From Aestuariivirga sp. (lineage in GTDB: Bacteria > Pseudomonadota > Alphaproteobacteria > Rhizobiales > Aestuariivirgaceae), in NCBI GenBank assembly GCA_020252385.1, contig JADCDC010000098.1:1-8117 (forward strand): 8,117 bases of DNA, in the 5' to 3' direction. Below, piece by piece: positions 1 through 5,760 of this stretch. The number at the start of each line of letters is the position of its first letter. Within the stretch, counting starts at the first letter, position 1. The notes beneath the pieces are model-generated. The model was not told where the DNA came from, did not search any database, and worked only from the letters and a program-made list of their open reading frames with translations. The translations under genes were made by a program, and so were the position numbers.

Positions 1-255
1 CAATGCGGCGAGAACGACCGCGCCTATATCGAGGTCTTCGAGCGCGTGTGCGGTGAAGTCATCGCCGATGGCGGCTACCAGCTCGACGTCCGGATGGCCG
101 CGCGGGTGCTTCGCCTGACCATCGAAGGAGTGTGGCTGGAACTGACACTCTCGGCCAATCCCTACACGCTGGAGGAAGCGCGCCAGACGGCCTATTTCTG
201 CGCCGCCACGCTCTTCCCCCGCCATTTCACCGCGCAGGGGCTTGCCGCCCGATAG
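1..255 (+). CDS. TetR/AcrR-family transcriptional regulator, BetI-like C-terminal domain (5' end missing)
   Basis: An open frame enters at the left edge and ends at TAG 253-255, giving the last 84 residues. The segment LTIEGVWLELTLSANPYTLEEAR followed by a final helix resembles the ligand-binding C-terminal domain of BetI-type TetR repressors, where a 'DGLWL' helix is followed by a 'PF/PY...EAR' segment. The DNA-binding helix-turn-helix would lie upstream and is not visible, so the ligand and target genes are unknown. BetI itself controls choline-to-betaine genes, but the resemblance is only to the fold of the tail. It converges on the OsmC gene with 9 bases between the stop codons, so it is not part of that unit. 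The internal ATG at 46 is not a real start, because coding continues upstream without a break. Family fairly sure, specific role unknown. Confidence 0.65.
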   Translation, partial: QCGENDRAYIEVFERVCGEVIADGGYQLDVRMAARVLRLTIEGVWLELTLSANPYTLEEARQTAYFCAATLFPRHFTAQGLAAR

Positions 256-264
256 GCGGATCGT

Positions 265-699
265 TCAGGCGCCCTGCGCCTCGCCCTCTTCGATGATCTC
301 GAAGCTGTGCTCGATCACCGCCGACTTCGCGAACATGGCGGTGGCGGAACAATACTTCTCCGCCGACAGATTCACCGCACGCTCCACATTGGCGGGCTTC
401 AGCTTGCGGCCGGTAACCTTGTAGACGAGCTTCACACGCGTGTAGACCTTCGGGTCCTCGGTGGCGCGCTCGCCGTCAAGCGTGATGTCGAGGCCGGTCA
501 CCTTCTCGCGCATGCGCTCCAGGATCATCACGATGTCGAAGGCCGTGCAGCCGCCGAGCCCGAGGAGCAGCATCTCCATCGGCCTCACCCCGATGTTGCG
601 TCCCCCGGATTCGGGCGCGCCATCCATCACCACGGCATGGCCGGACCCCGTTTCGCCCACGAAGGCCCGCCCGTCGAGCCACTGAACACGCGCTTTCAT
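265..699 (-). CDS. OsmC/YhfA-family thiol protein
   Basis: The 144-residue product has the OsmC fold signature. The central helix carries PMEMLLLGLGGCTAFDIVMIL with Cys51, and the second half carries EKYCSATAM with Cys117. These are the two conserved cysteines of the family, in which some members reduce organic hydroperoxides. The arrangement and full length match the YhfA branch, whose substrate is not settled, so peroxidase activity is an inference. It is cytosolic, with no signal peptide. The ATG at 699 is preceded by GGAG about 9 bases upstream. It lies 55 bases downstream of the hutD-like gene on the same strand and may be co-transcribed with it. No terminator is evident in the 9 bases before the convergent TetR gene. 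Family confident, substrate unknown. Confidence 0.9.
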   Translation of the reverse strand: MKARVQWLDGRAFVGETGSGHAVVMDGAPESGGRNIGVRPMEMLLLGLGGCTAFDIVMILERMREKVTGLDITLDGERATEDPKVYTRVKLVYKVTGRKLKPANVERAVNLSAEKYCSATAMFAKSAVIEHSFEIIEEGEAQGA

Positions 700-754
700 C
701 GATCATGTCTCCATCACTGGGCGCCTCATAGCCGGAAAACCCGCTTCCCGCCAA

Positions 755-1291
755 TCACGCATGCCGCAGCCTTGCGACAAACAGGAAGCCCTCGGTGCTG
801 GTCCTCGCGAAATCCGCGACCACCGCGGCATCCCCCTGCCCCAGGGCGGCGCCGTTCACATCGGCAGCGCCAGACAGCGCAAACAGCAGGATGGGACCGT
901 CATGAGCGATCTCGGCACCGCTCGAAAGGACATCCGCCGTGGCCGACCAACTATCCCGGCGGGTGAACAGGTTGAGCGCACGGCAAGGGCCCGCCCTGAG
1001 CCGGCAACGCACGGCCACGTCACCCGGAAAGGGATGGGGAACATGGAGCCTGTCGACGACCAGGGTCGGACCGCCTTCGAGATCGAGGGCTAGCCCGCCG
1101 CCCTCGATCAGGGTGAAGACCCGGTCGACACCAGGGTAGGCCGAAAACGGCACGTCGGCATCGATGCGGGCAAGGGCGAAGCGCCAGCCGAAGTCATCTC
1201 CCGACGCCACATCTGCGGCGATGTCCCATGACACGCCCATGCCGTTGCGCCAGCGGCCTTCGCGGTATTCTTCCTTCCGGATGATCTTCAT
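755..1291 (-). CDS. HutD/Ves-family cupin protein
   Basis: The 178-residue protein has the HutD/Ves pattern. An N-terminal W-R-N-G-x-G motif (Trp14 to Gly19) leads into 'SWDIA', then 'GWRFALARIDADVPFSAYPGVDR' and a 'TLIEGGGLALDLEG' strand, typical of this bicupin-like family. HutD proteins accompany histidine-utilisation genes in pseudomonads and are thought to bind a small pathway ligand and limit flux; E. coli Ves is a relative. No hut gene is visible here. The open frame extends far upstream, but ATG 1291 is chosen because GGGAGG lies 8 bases before it and homology begins there; the extension is antisense to the amidohydrolase gene. The gene is divergent from the enamidase-like gene, with about 105 bases between start codons, so the two may share a regulatory region. 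Function beyond family membership is unknown. Confidence 0.8.
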   Translation of the reverse strand: MKIIRKEEYREGRWRNGMGVSWDIAADVASGDDFGWRFALARIDADVPFSAYPGVDRVFTLIEGGGLALDLEGGPTLVVDRLHVPHPFPGDVAVRCRLRAGPCRALNLFTRRDSWSATADVLSSGAEIAHDGPILLFALSGAADVNGAALGQGDAAVVADFARTSTEGFLFVARLRHA

Positions 1292-1299
1292 GCGGTAAA

Positions 1300-1305
1300 C
1301 CTCCC
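1300..1305 (-). promoter_or_regulatory. Ribosome binding site of the hutD-like gene
   Basis: GGGAGG on the minus strand, 8 bases upstream of ATG 1291. It fixes the start of a frame that stays open for a further 330 codons upstream, where it merely mirrors the amidohydrolase gene on the other strand. Confidence 0.75.
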
Positions 1306-1384
1306 ATGCCGCAACCGGCCTCGACAGTTCACGGGCCCTGACGCAGTATGCCACCCGGAAGCTGCCCCAGAAGCAGCAGGGATG

Positions 1385-1391
1385 CAGGAGG
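1385..1391 (+). promoter_or_regulatory. Ribosome binding site of the enamidase-like gene
   Basis: CAGGAGG followed by a 5-base spacer and ATG 1397. An in-frame ATG at 1382 would overlap this site and has no ribosome binding sequence of its own, so 1397 is the better start. Confidence 0.75.
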
Positions 1392-1396
1392 ACATC

Positions 1397-2590
1397 ATGG
1401 CGCACGAGGCCCAGGGCAAGGCGGCGGGACCGCAGAAACTGGTTATCCGCAACATCGGCCTCCTGCTCTCCGGCGCCCTGGAGAGCCCCATCATCGAGGC
1501 GGACACCGTGGTGGCGGAGAACGGCCGCATCACGGCGATCGGGCGCGCCAAGGACGTGGACCAGGAACATGCCACACTCGTCATCGATGCCAACGGCACG
1601 GCACTCGCCCCCGGTCTGATCGACAGCCATGTCCACCCCGTGGCGGGCGACTGGACACCGCGCCAGAACCAGCTGGGCTGGATCGACTCGAACCTCAATG
1701 GCGGAGTCACCACCATGATCTCGGCGGGCGAGGTGCACACGCCAGGCCGCCCGCGCGACGTCGTGGGCCTCAAGGCACTCGCCATCTCGGCGCAACGCCA
1801 GTTCGCCAATTTCCGTCCCTCGGGCGTCAAGGTTCATGCCGGGGCGCCCTGCATCGAGCCCGAGATGACGGAGCAGGACTTCAAGGATCTGGCCGATGCG
1901 GGCGTGAGGCTCCTTGGCGAGGTGGGCCTGGGCGGCGTCAAGGACGGCCCGACGGCGAAGCGCATGGTGGCCTGGGCGCGCAAATACGGAATCCAGAGCA
2001 CCATCCACACCGGCGGCCCCTCGATCCCCGGCTCCGGCCTCATCGACAAGGACGTTGTGCTGGAAGCCGATACCGACGTCGTCGGCCACATCAACGGCGG
2101 GCACACGGCGCTGCCCGACAGCCAGATCCGCTGCATCTGCGAGGGCTGCAAGCGCGGCCTCGAGATCGTGCACAACGGCAATGAGCGCGCGGCACTCTAC
2201 GCGCTGCGCACCGCGCGCGAGATGGGCGAGCTTCACCGCGTCATCCTCGGAACCGACGCGCCGGCAGGCTCGGGCGTCCAACCCTTAGGCATCGCGCGCA
2301 TGGTGTCGATGCTGTCGTCGCTGGGCGATCTTCCGGCCGAGCAGGCGATCTGCCTCGCCACCGGCAACACCGCGCGCATGCGGAAGCTCGATTGCGGGCT
2401 GATCGAGGTGGGCCGCGCGGCGGATTTCGTGTTCATGGACAAGGCGCAGCATTCCGCGGGTGACAACCTGTTGCATTCGATCCAGCTCGGCGACCTGCCC
2501 GGCATCGGCATGGTGGTGATCGACGGCGAGGTGAAATGCCAGAGGAGCCGCAACACGCCTCCCGCCACCCGCATACCCGTGATCGTCTAA
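1397..2590 (+). CDS. Enamidase-like amidohydrolase (6-oxo-1,4,5,6-tetrahydronicotinate amidohydrolase family)
   Basis: The 397-residue protein is a metal-dependent amidohydrolase: a small beta domain at each end around a TIM barrel. Expected metal ligands are all visible: His78 and His80 in DSHVHP, bridging Glu175 in GEVGLG, His204 in IHTGG, His231 in GHINGG and Asp287 in LGTDAP. From memory, the spacing, the GGVTTMISAG segment and the C-terminal 'IDGE...SRNTPPA.R' ending strongly match Eubacterium barkeri enamidase. That enzyme hydrolyses 1,4,5,6-tetrahydro-6-oxonicotinate to 2-formylglutarate and ammonia in nicotinate fermentation. A glutamate bridge rather than a carboxylated lysine is also as in enamidase. 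Cytosolic. The lactonase gene follows after 10 bases, so the two are almost surely co-transcribed. The exact substrate is inferred: another cyclic enamide, lactam or imide is possible. Nicotinate dehydrogenase and 6-hydroxynicotinate reductase genes are not in the window. Confidence 0.85.
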   Translation: MAHEAQGKAAGPQKLVIRNIGLLLSGALESPIIEADTVVAENGRITAIGRAKDVDQEHATLVIDANGTALAPGLIDSHVHPVAGDWTPRQNQLGWIDSNLNGGVTTMISAGEVHTPGRPRDVVGLKALAISAQRQFANFRPSGVKVHAGAPCIEPEMTEQDFKDLADAGVRLLGEVGLGGVKDGPTAKRMVAWARKYGIQSTIHTGGPSIPGSGLIDKDVVLEADTDVVGHINGGHTALPDSQIRCICEGCKRGLEIVHNGNERAALYALRTAREMGELHRVILGTDAPAGSGVQPLGIARMVSMLSSLGDLPAEQAICLATGNTARMRKLDCGLIEVGRAADFVFMDKAQHSAGDNLLHSIQLGDLPGIGMVVIDGEVKCQRSRNTPPATRIPVIV

Positions 2591-2600
2591 GGAGAGAACC

Positions 2601-3536
2601 ATGGCAAAGCACGCTGACTGCCTCGCGCCGGACTCAAGGCAGTTTCTCGATTTGTTTCCGGCCGGTGCGGCGCTCACCAAGCTCGCCACCGGCTTCATCT
2701 GGGCGGAAGGGCCGGTGTGGTTTTCGGAGCTGAACGAACTCCGCTTCTCCGACATCCCGAACAACCGCATCATGCGCTGGTCGCCCGTCACGGGCCTTTC
2801 CACCTTCCGCCAGCCCTCCCAGCGCACCAACGGCCACACGCGCGACCGCGAGGGCAACATGATCTCCTGCGAGCATGGCGGGCGCTGCGTGAGCCGCACC
2901 TACATGGACGGGCGCTACGAGGTGATCGTCACGCACTGGAACGGCAAGCGCCTCAACTCGCCCAACGACGTCGTGGTGAAGTCGGATGGCACCATCTGGT
3001 TCACTGACCCGCCCTACGGCATCATCTCCGACCATGAAGGCATCAAGTCCGAGAGTGCGATCGGCAACAACCAGGTCTACCGCTTCGATCCGAAGACGAA
3101 GGAGCTCTCCGTCGTGGCCGACGACTTCGACCGGCCGAACGGTCTTGCCTTCTCGCCCGACGAGTCCGAACTCTACATCGCCGACTCAGGCTATGCGCGG
3201 GGCGACGGCTTCGGCTTCGAGGAAGGCCGCCCGCGCCATGTGCGCGGCTTCACTGTGGTGGACGGCAAGCGCCTGAAGGACAGCCGCGTGATCGCCGTCA
3301 TCAACGAGAAGGTGCCGGACGGGCTCAGGGTCGACACAGAGGGCCTGTTGTGGATCTCGGCCGGCGACGGCATCCACTGCTATACCCCGCAGGGCGAAAG
3401 GCTGGGGAAGATCCTCGTGCCCGAGACGGTGGCGAACCTCACCTTCGGCGGCTTCGGCAAGTCGCGCATGTTCATCTGCGCCACCTCCTCGGTCTACGCC
3501 ATCGAGACGGCGCGCACGGGGGCGCAATGGCCATAA
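2601..3536 (+). CDS. SMP-30/gluconolactonase-family lactonase
   Basis: The 311-residue protein is a six-bladed beta-propeller of the SMP-30/gluconolactonase/LRE type, which hydrolyses sugar or other lactones using one divalent metal. Family metal-site motifs occur in order: WAEGPVW with Glu36, NSPNDVVV with Asn122, RPNGLAFSPD with Asn180, and PDGLRVDTEG with Asp240. No signal peptide is seen, so it is probably cytosolic. ATG 2601 has GGAGAG (2591-2596) four bases upstream, immediately after the stop codon of the enamidase-like gene, so the pair form one unit. This suggests the lactonase works on a compound made in the same pathway, but the lactone cannot be named; 'gluconolactonase' would be a family label only. 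The stop TAA overlaps an A-run that borders a strong hairpin (3541-3563). Confidence 0.88.
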   Translation: MAKHADCLAPDSRQFLDLFPAGAALTKLATGFIWAEGPVWFSELNELRFSDIPNNRIMRWSPVTGLSTFRQPSQRTNGHTRDREGNMISCEHGGRCVSRTYMDGRYEVIVTHWNGKRLNSPNDVVVKSDGTIWFTDPPYGIISDHEGIKSESAIGNNQVYRFDPKTKELSVVADDFDRPNGLAFSPDESELYIADSGYARGDGFGFEEGRPRHVRGFTVVDGKRLKDSRVIAVINEKVPDGLRVDTEGLLWISAGDGIHCYTPQGERLGKILVPETVANLTFGGFGKSRMFICATSSVYAIETARTGAQWP

Positions 3537-3563
3537 AAAACAGGGCCCCGGAACGGGGCCCTG
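3535..3563 (-). terminator. Strong intrinsic terminator reading on the minus strand
   Basis: A perfect 10-bp GC-rich stem (CAGGGCCCCG / CGGGGCCCTG, 3541-3550 and 3554-3563) with a 3-base loop. On the minus strand the stem is followed directly by TTTTTT (3540-3535), the classic Rho-independent layout. On the plus strand it is followed by AGGGAATTTAAGG, a poor U-tract, although the stem may still help end the enamidase-lactonase transcript. No minus-strand protein gene runs into it. Confidence 0.8.
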
Positions 3564-3665
3564 AGGGAATTTAAGGCGGGGGGACCCCAGGAAAGGGGGG
3601 AACGAAGCGACAGCTGACTTTCTCAGGGACCCGCCCCGCCAGCGCGATGGCGCGAGCCACCGTGC
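3535..3665 (-). ncRNA. Candidate small RNA, possibly FNR/FixK-controlled
   Basis: Inferred from three signals in a gap without minus-strand genes: the minus-strand terminator at 3535-3563, a perfect TTGAC-N4-ATCAA box centred at 3706.5, and a weak -10-like TATCCA at 3677-3672. A start at about 3665 would place the box at -41.5, the classical activating position, and give a transcript of about 130 nt. Within it, GGCGGGG (3640-3634) can pair with CCCCGCC (3581-3575), enclosing a CCCC...GGGG hairpin and a run of six C residues. CCCTGAG (3628-3622) is also complementary to CTCAGGG at the base of the terminator (3565-3559), so alternative folds are possible. No open frame of note lies inside. Existence is unproven: the -10 matches only 3 of 6 consensus bases. 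Confidence 0.3.
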
Positions 3666-3671
3666 TTCCAT

Positions 3672-3677
3672 TGGATA
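3672..3677 (-). promoter_or_regulatory. Possible -10 element of the candidate minus-strand RNA
   Basis: TATCCA on the minus strand, placed so that an FNR/FixK dimer on the box at 3700-3713 would be centred at -41.5 from a start near 3665. The match to TATAAT is weak (TAT only), as is tolerated at activator-dependent promoters. Confidence 0.25.
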
Positions 3678-3699
3678 GGACAAGTTCCCCGCGCCTTCC

Positions 3700-3713
3700 T
3701 TGACATGCATCAA
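3700..3713. promoter_or_regulatory. FNR/FixK-type box TTGAC-N4-ATCAA
   Basis: TTGACATGCATCAA is an exact match to the palindromic TTGA(T/C)-N4-(G/A)TCAA consensus of FNR/FixK/FnrL oxygen-responsive regulators. It lies in the gap before the M20 gene, centred 26.5 bases upstream of its ATG. That is too close for standard activation of that gene, but it would suit repression, or activation of a minus-strand start near 3665. Its first six bases also read TTGACA, a perfect -35 hexamer on the plus strand, but no -10 lies at the right distance from it. Confidence 0.45.
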
Positions 3714-3732
3714 ATCGCATAGACCGGACCAC

Positions 3733-4884
3733 ATGACCACGTCGCTCCAGCACCTTGAAACCCTGATCGCCTTTCCCAGCGTGAGCCGGGACAGCAATCT
3801 CGACCTCATCGCCTATGTCCGGACCTTCCTGGCGGGCTTGGGCATCGATTCGATGCTGGTTCATGACGCGGAGGGCCGGAAGGCCAATCTCTGGGCCACC
3901 ATCGGGCCGAGCGACGTGCCGGGCATCGTCCTGTCGGGCCACACCGATGTCGTGCCGGTTGAGGGCCAGGCCTGGTCCTCCGACCCGTTCCGGCTCGACC
4001 GGCGGAACGGAAATTTCTATGGCCGCGGCACGGCCGACATGAAGGGCTTCATCGCCTGCTGCCTGAGGGCTGCCGAGCGCGCCGCCGGGCGGAGGCTCCA
4101 CACCCCCATCCATCTCGCCTTCTCCTATGACGAGGAGATCGGCTGCGTTGGCGTCAGGCGGCTTCTCGACATCCTGAAGGATGCACCGGTGAAGCCCCGC
4201 CTCTGCATCGTGGGCGAGCCGACGCTGATGCAGGCGGTGACGGCGCACAAGGGCAAGCTCGGCTTCCGCGTCACGGCACATGGCCTCGAGGCGCATTCGA
4301 GCCTCGCGCCCATCGGCGTCAACGCCATCTACATGGCCGCCGACCTGATCGGCGCCATTCGCGCCATCCAGGCCGACATCGCGGAGAACGGTGTGCGCGA
4401 CGGCGATTACGAGGTGGCCTACACAACACTGCATGTGGGCAAGATGCAGGGTGGCGAGGTGATGAACATCGTGCCCAACCGCTGCACCTTCGACTTCGAG
4501 ATCCGCTACCTGCCGGAGGACGACCAGCACGCTATCGTCACGCGCATCAAGGCGGCAGCGGAGAAGATCGCCGAGAACTGCCGCGGGGTGTTCGACAAGG
4601 CGCGCTTCGACTTCGCGGACCTCCAGAGCTATCCCGCCATGAACACGCCGGTCGACAGCGAGGCGGTGAAGTTCGTACACGCGCTTACCGGCGGCAATTC
4701 GACGGGCAAGATCACCTTCGGCACGGAAGGAGGCCTCTTCCAGCAGGTGCTCGGCACGCCAGCGGTGGTCTGCGGCCCCGGCAACATCGCGGTCGCCCAC
4801 AAGCCCGACGAACACGTGAGCGAGGCGCAGATGGCGCAATGCGACCGGATGCTGGAGCGGCTGGTGGAGAAGCTTTCGTCCTAG
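3733..4884 (+). CDS. M20-family deacylase, ArgE/acetylornithine deacetylase-like
   Basis: The 383-residue metallohydrolase has all the M20 di-zinc motifs: SGHTDVVPV (His70, Asp72), GRGTADMKGF (bridging Asp102), YDEEIGCVG (general base Glu134, ligand Glu135), IVGEPT (Glu162) and the C-terminal AHKPDEH (His356). A dimerisation domain sits between about residues 175 and 290. Length and motifs match acetylornithine deacetylase, which cleaves N2-acetylornithine to ornithine and acetate in the cytosol. Many Rhizobiales carry several ArgE-like paralogues acting on other N-acyl amino acids, so the substrate is open. ATG 3733 is chosen because family homology begins just after it. It has no clear Shine-Dalgarno sequence; an in-frame TTG at 3700 is worse. 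It lies 196 bases after the lactonase and is probably a separate transcript. Its stop codon overlaps that of the convergent membrane-protein gene. Confidence 0.85.
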   Translation: MTTSLQHLETLIAFPSVSRDSNLDLIAYVRTFLAGLGIDSMLVHDAEGRKANLWATIGPSDVPGIVLSGHTDVVPVEGQAWSSDPFRLDRRNGNFYGRGTADMKGFIACCLRAAERAAGRRLHTPIHLAFSYDEEIGCVGVRRLLDILKDAPVKPRLCIVGEPTLMQAVTAHKGKLGFRVTAHGLEAHSSLAPIGVNAIYMAADLIGAIRAIQADIAENGVRDGDYEVAYTTLHVGKMQGGEVMNIVPNRCTFDFEIRYLPEDDQHAIVTRIKAAAEKIAENCRGVFDKARFDFADLQSYPAMNTPVDSEAVKFVHALTGGNSTGKITFGTEGGLFQQVLGTPAVVCGPGNIAVAHKPDEHVSEAQMAQCDRMLERLVEKLSS

Positions 4885-5690
4885 CCCGCGGCGTCATTCG
4901 ACTGCCGCGCGCGGGTGCGGAACGGCATCAGGAGTATCCGCAGGAGTCCGAGCTGCTCGGGCTTCCTCCACTCGGCAAGGCCCAGTTCGACACCAAGTTG
5001 CCCCTTGGATGGTGCGTGGATCATGGTTCCGCAGAGGCGGTCCCAGATCGAGAGGAAGAAGCCGTAGTTCGAGTTCGTCTCATGGATGATCGTGGAATGG
5101 TGCACGCGATGCATGTCCGGCGTGCAGACGACATAGCGCAGCGCACGGTCAAGCTTCTCCGGCAGAGCGATGTTGCCATGGGTGAAGACAGCCGAACCGT
5201 TGAGCGTCGCTTCGAAGGCAATGACCACCCACGGGTCCACGCCAAGTGCTGCAACGAGGCCTGCCTTATAGATCATGGAGATCAGGATTTCGAGCGGGTG
5301 GAAGCGTATTCCGGTGGTGAGATCGACGTCGAGATCGGCGTGGTGCACCTGGTGCAGCCGCCAGAAGGCCGGCAAGGCATGAGACATCACATGCTGCAGG
5401 TAGATCGCGAAGTCGAGCAGCAGGAAGGCCAGCACGGCTTCAAGCCACCAGGGCCAGTCGAGATAGCCGAACAGCCCCCAGCCCTGCTGCTGCGCATAGA
5501 CCGCTATAACGAAGGCGGCAGCGCCCACCGTGAAGCGCTGCACGATGATGTTCAGCACCAGAATGCCGATGTTGATGCCCCAGCGCCTGCGCCAGTCTCC
5601 CGTCTTCGGGCGGCGCGGCAGGAAGATTTCAAGGCAGGCGACGGCAACGAAAATGCCGACGAAGATTCCAAGGCGCAGGGCGGCTTCCAT
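4881..5690 (-). CDS. Sterol desaturase/fatty acid hydroxylase-family membrane protein
   Basis: The 269-residue integral membrane protein has the histidine clusters of the di-iron fatty acid hydroxylase superfamily: QHVMSH (His100, His104), HQVHH (His113, His116, His117), FHPLE (His131), and MHRVHHS (His194, His197, His198) with His203 just after. Hydrophobic segments at about 5-24, 38-65, 80-98, 134-150 and 153-160 suggest several membrane passes with the metal site facing the cytosol. The family hydroxylates or desaturates lipids; bacterial members act on fatty acyl chains, sterol-like lipids or carotenoids, and the substrate here is unknown. ATG 5690 has GGAG 7 bases upstream. It follows the sulfurtransferase gene by 70 bases on the same strand, with a hairpin in between. 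Its stop TAG shares CTAG with the M20 gene's stop, so the convergent genes overlap by 4 bases. Confidence 0.87.
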   Translation of the reverse strand: MEAALRLGIFVGIFVAVACLEIFLPRRPKTGDWRRRWGINIGILVLNIIVQRFTVGAAAFVIAVYAQQQGWGLFGYLDWPWWLEAVLAFLLLDFAIYLQHVMSHALPAFWRLHQVHHADLDVDLTTGIRFHPLEILISMIYKAGLVAALGVDPWVVIAFEATLNGSAVFTHGNIALPEKLDRALRYVVCTPDMHRVHHSTIIHETNSNYGFFLSIWDRLCGTMIHAPSKGQLGVELGLAEWRKPEQLGLLRILLMPFRTRARQSNDAAG

Positions 5691-5717
5691 GTGCGAACTC
5701 CAATCAGGCAGAGTGCA

Positions 5718-5737
5718 GGCGTGGGTTTCCCCACGCC
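5718..5737 (-). other. Intergenic hairpin with GAAA tetraloop (minus-strand RNA)
   Basis: An 8-bp perfect inverted repeat (GGCGTGGG / CCCACGCC) with a 4-base loop, which reads GAAA in the minus-strand transcript, a stable GNRA loop. It lies between the sulfurtransferase stop and the membrane-protein start. No U-run follows it, so it is a poor intrinsic terminator and may instead protect the upstream mRNA or reduce read-through. Confidence 0.45.
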
Positions 5738-5760
5738 CGTATCATATGCGTCAGTTCCGG

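Noticed and set aside
307..966. 219-codon plus-strand frame
   Set aside because: It is antisense to the OsmC and hutD-like genes, both clearly recognisable.
1292..1396. Possible sigma-70 promoters in the hutD-enamidase divergent region
   Set aside because: No -35/-10 pair with acceptable spacing could be found on either strand by eye, so no promoter is claimed, although one must exist.
1292..2281. 330-residue upstream extension of the hutD-like frame on the minus strand
   Set aside because: It mirrors the enamidase-like gene, has no domain resemblance, and a good ribosome binding site plus family homology place the real start at 1291.
3700..3728. TTGACA at 3700-3705 as the -35 of a plus-strand M20 promoter
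   Set aside because: At 17 bases' spacing the expected -10 reads ACCGGA, so the hexamer is more likely part of the FNR/FixK palindrome.
3186..3809. 207-codon minus-strand frame spanning the 3537-3732 gap
   Set aside because: Most of it is antisense to the lactonase and M20 genes, there is no ribosome binding site, and it would read through the strong minus-strand terminator.
3571..4839. 422-codon open frame on the minus strand
   Set aside because: It is antisense to the well-supported M20 gene, rich in Arg/Ala/His as expected for a GC-rich shadow frame, and has no recognisable motif.
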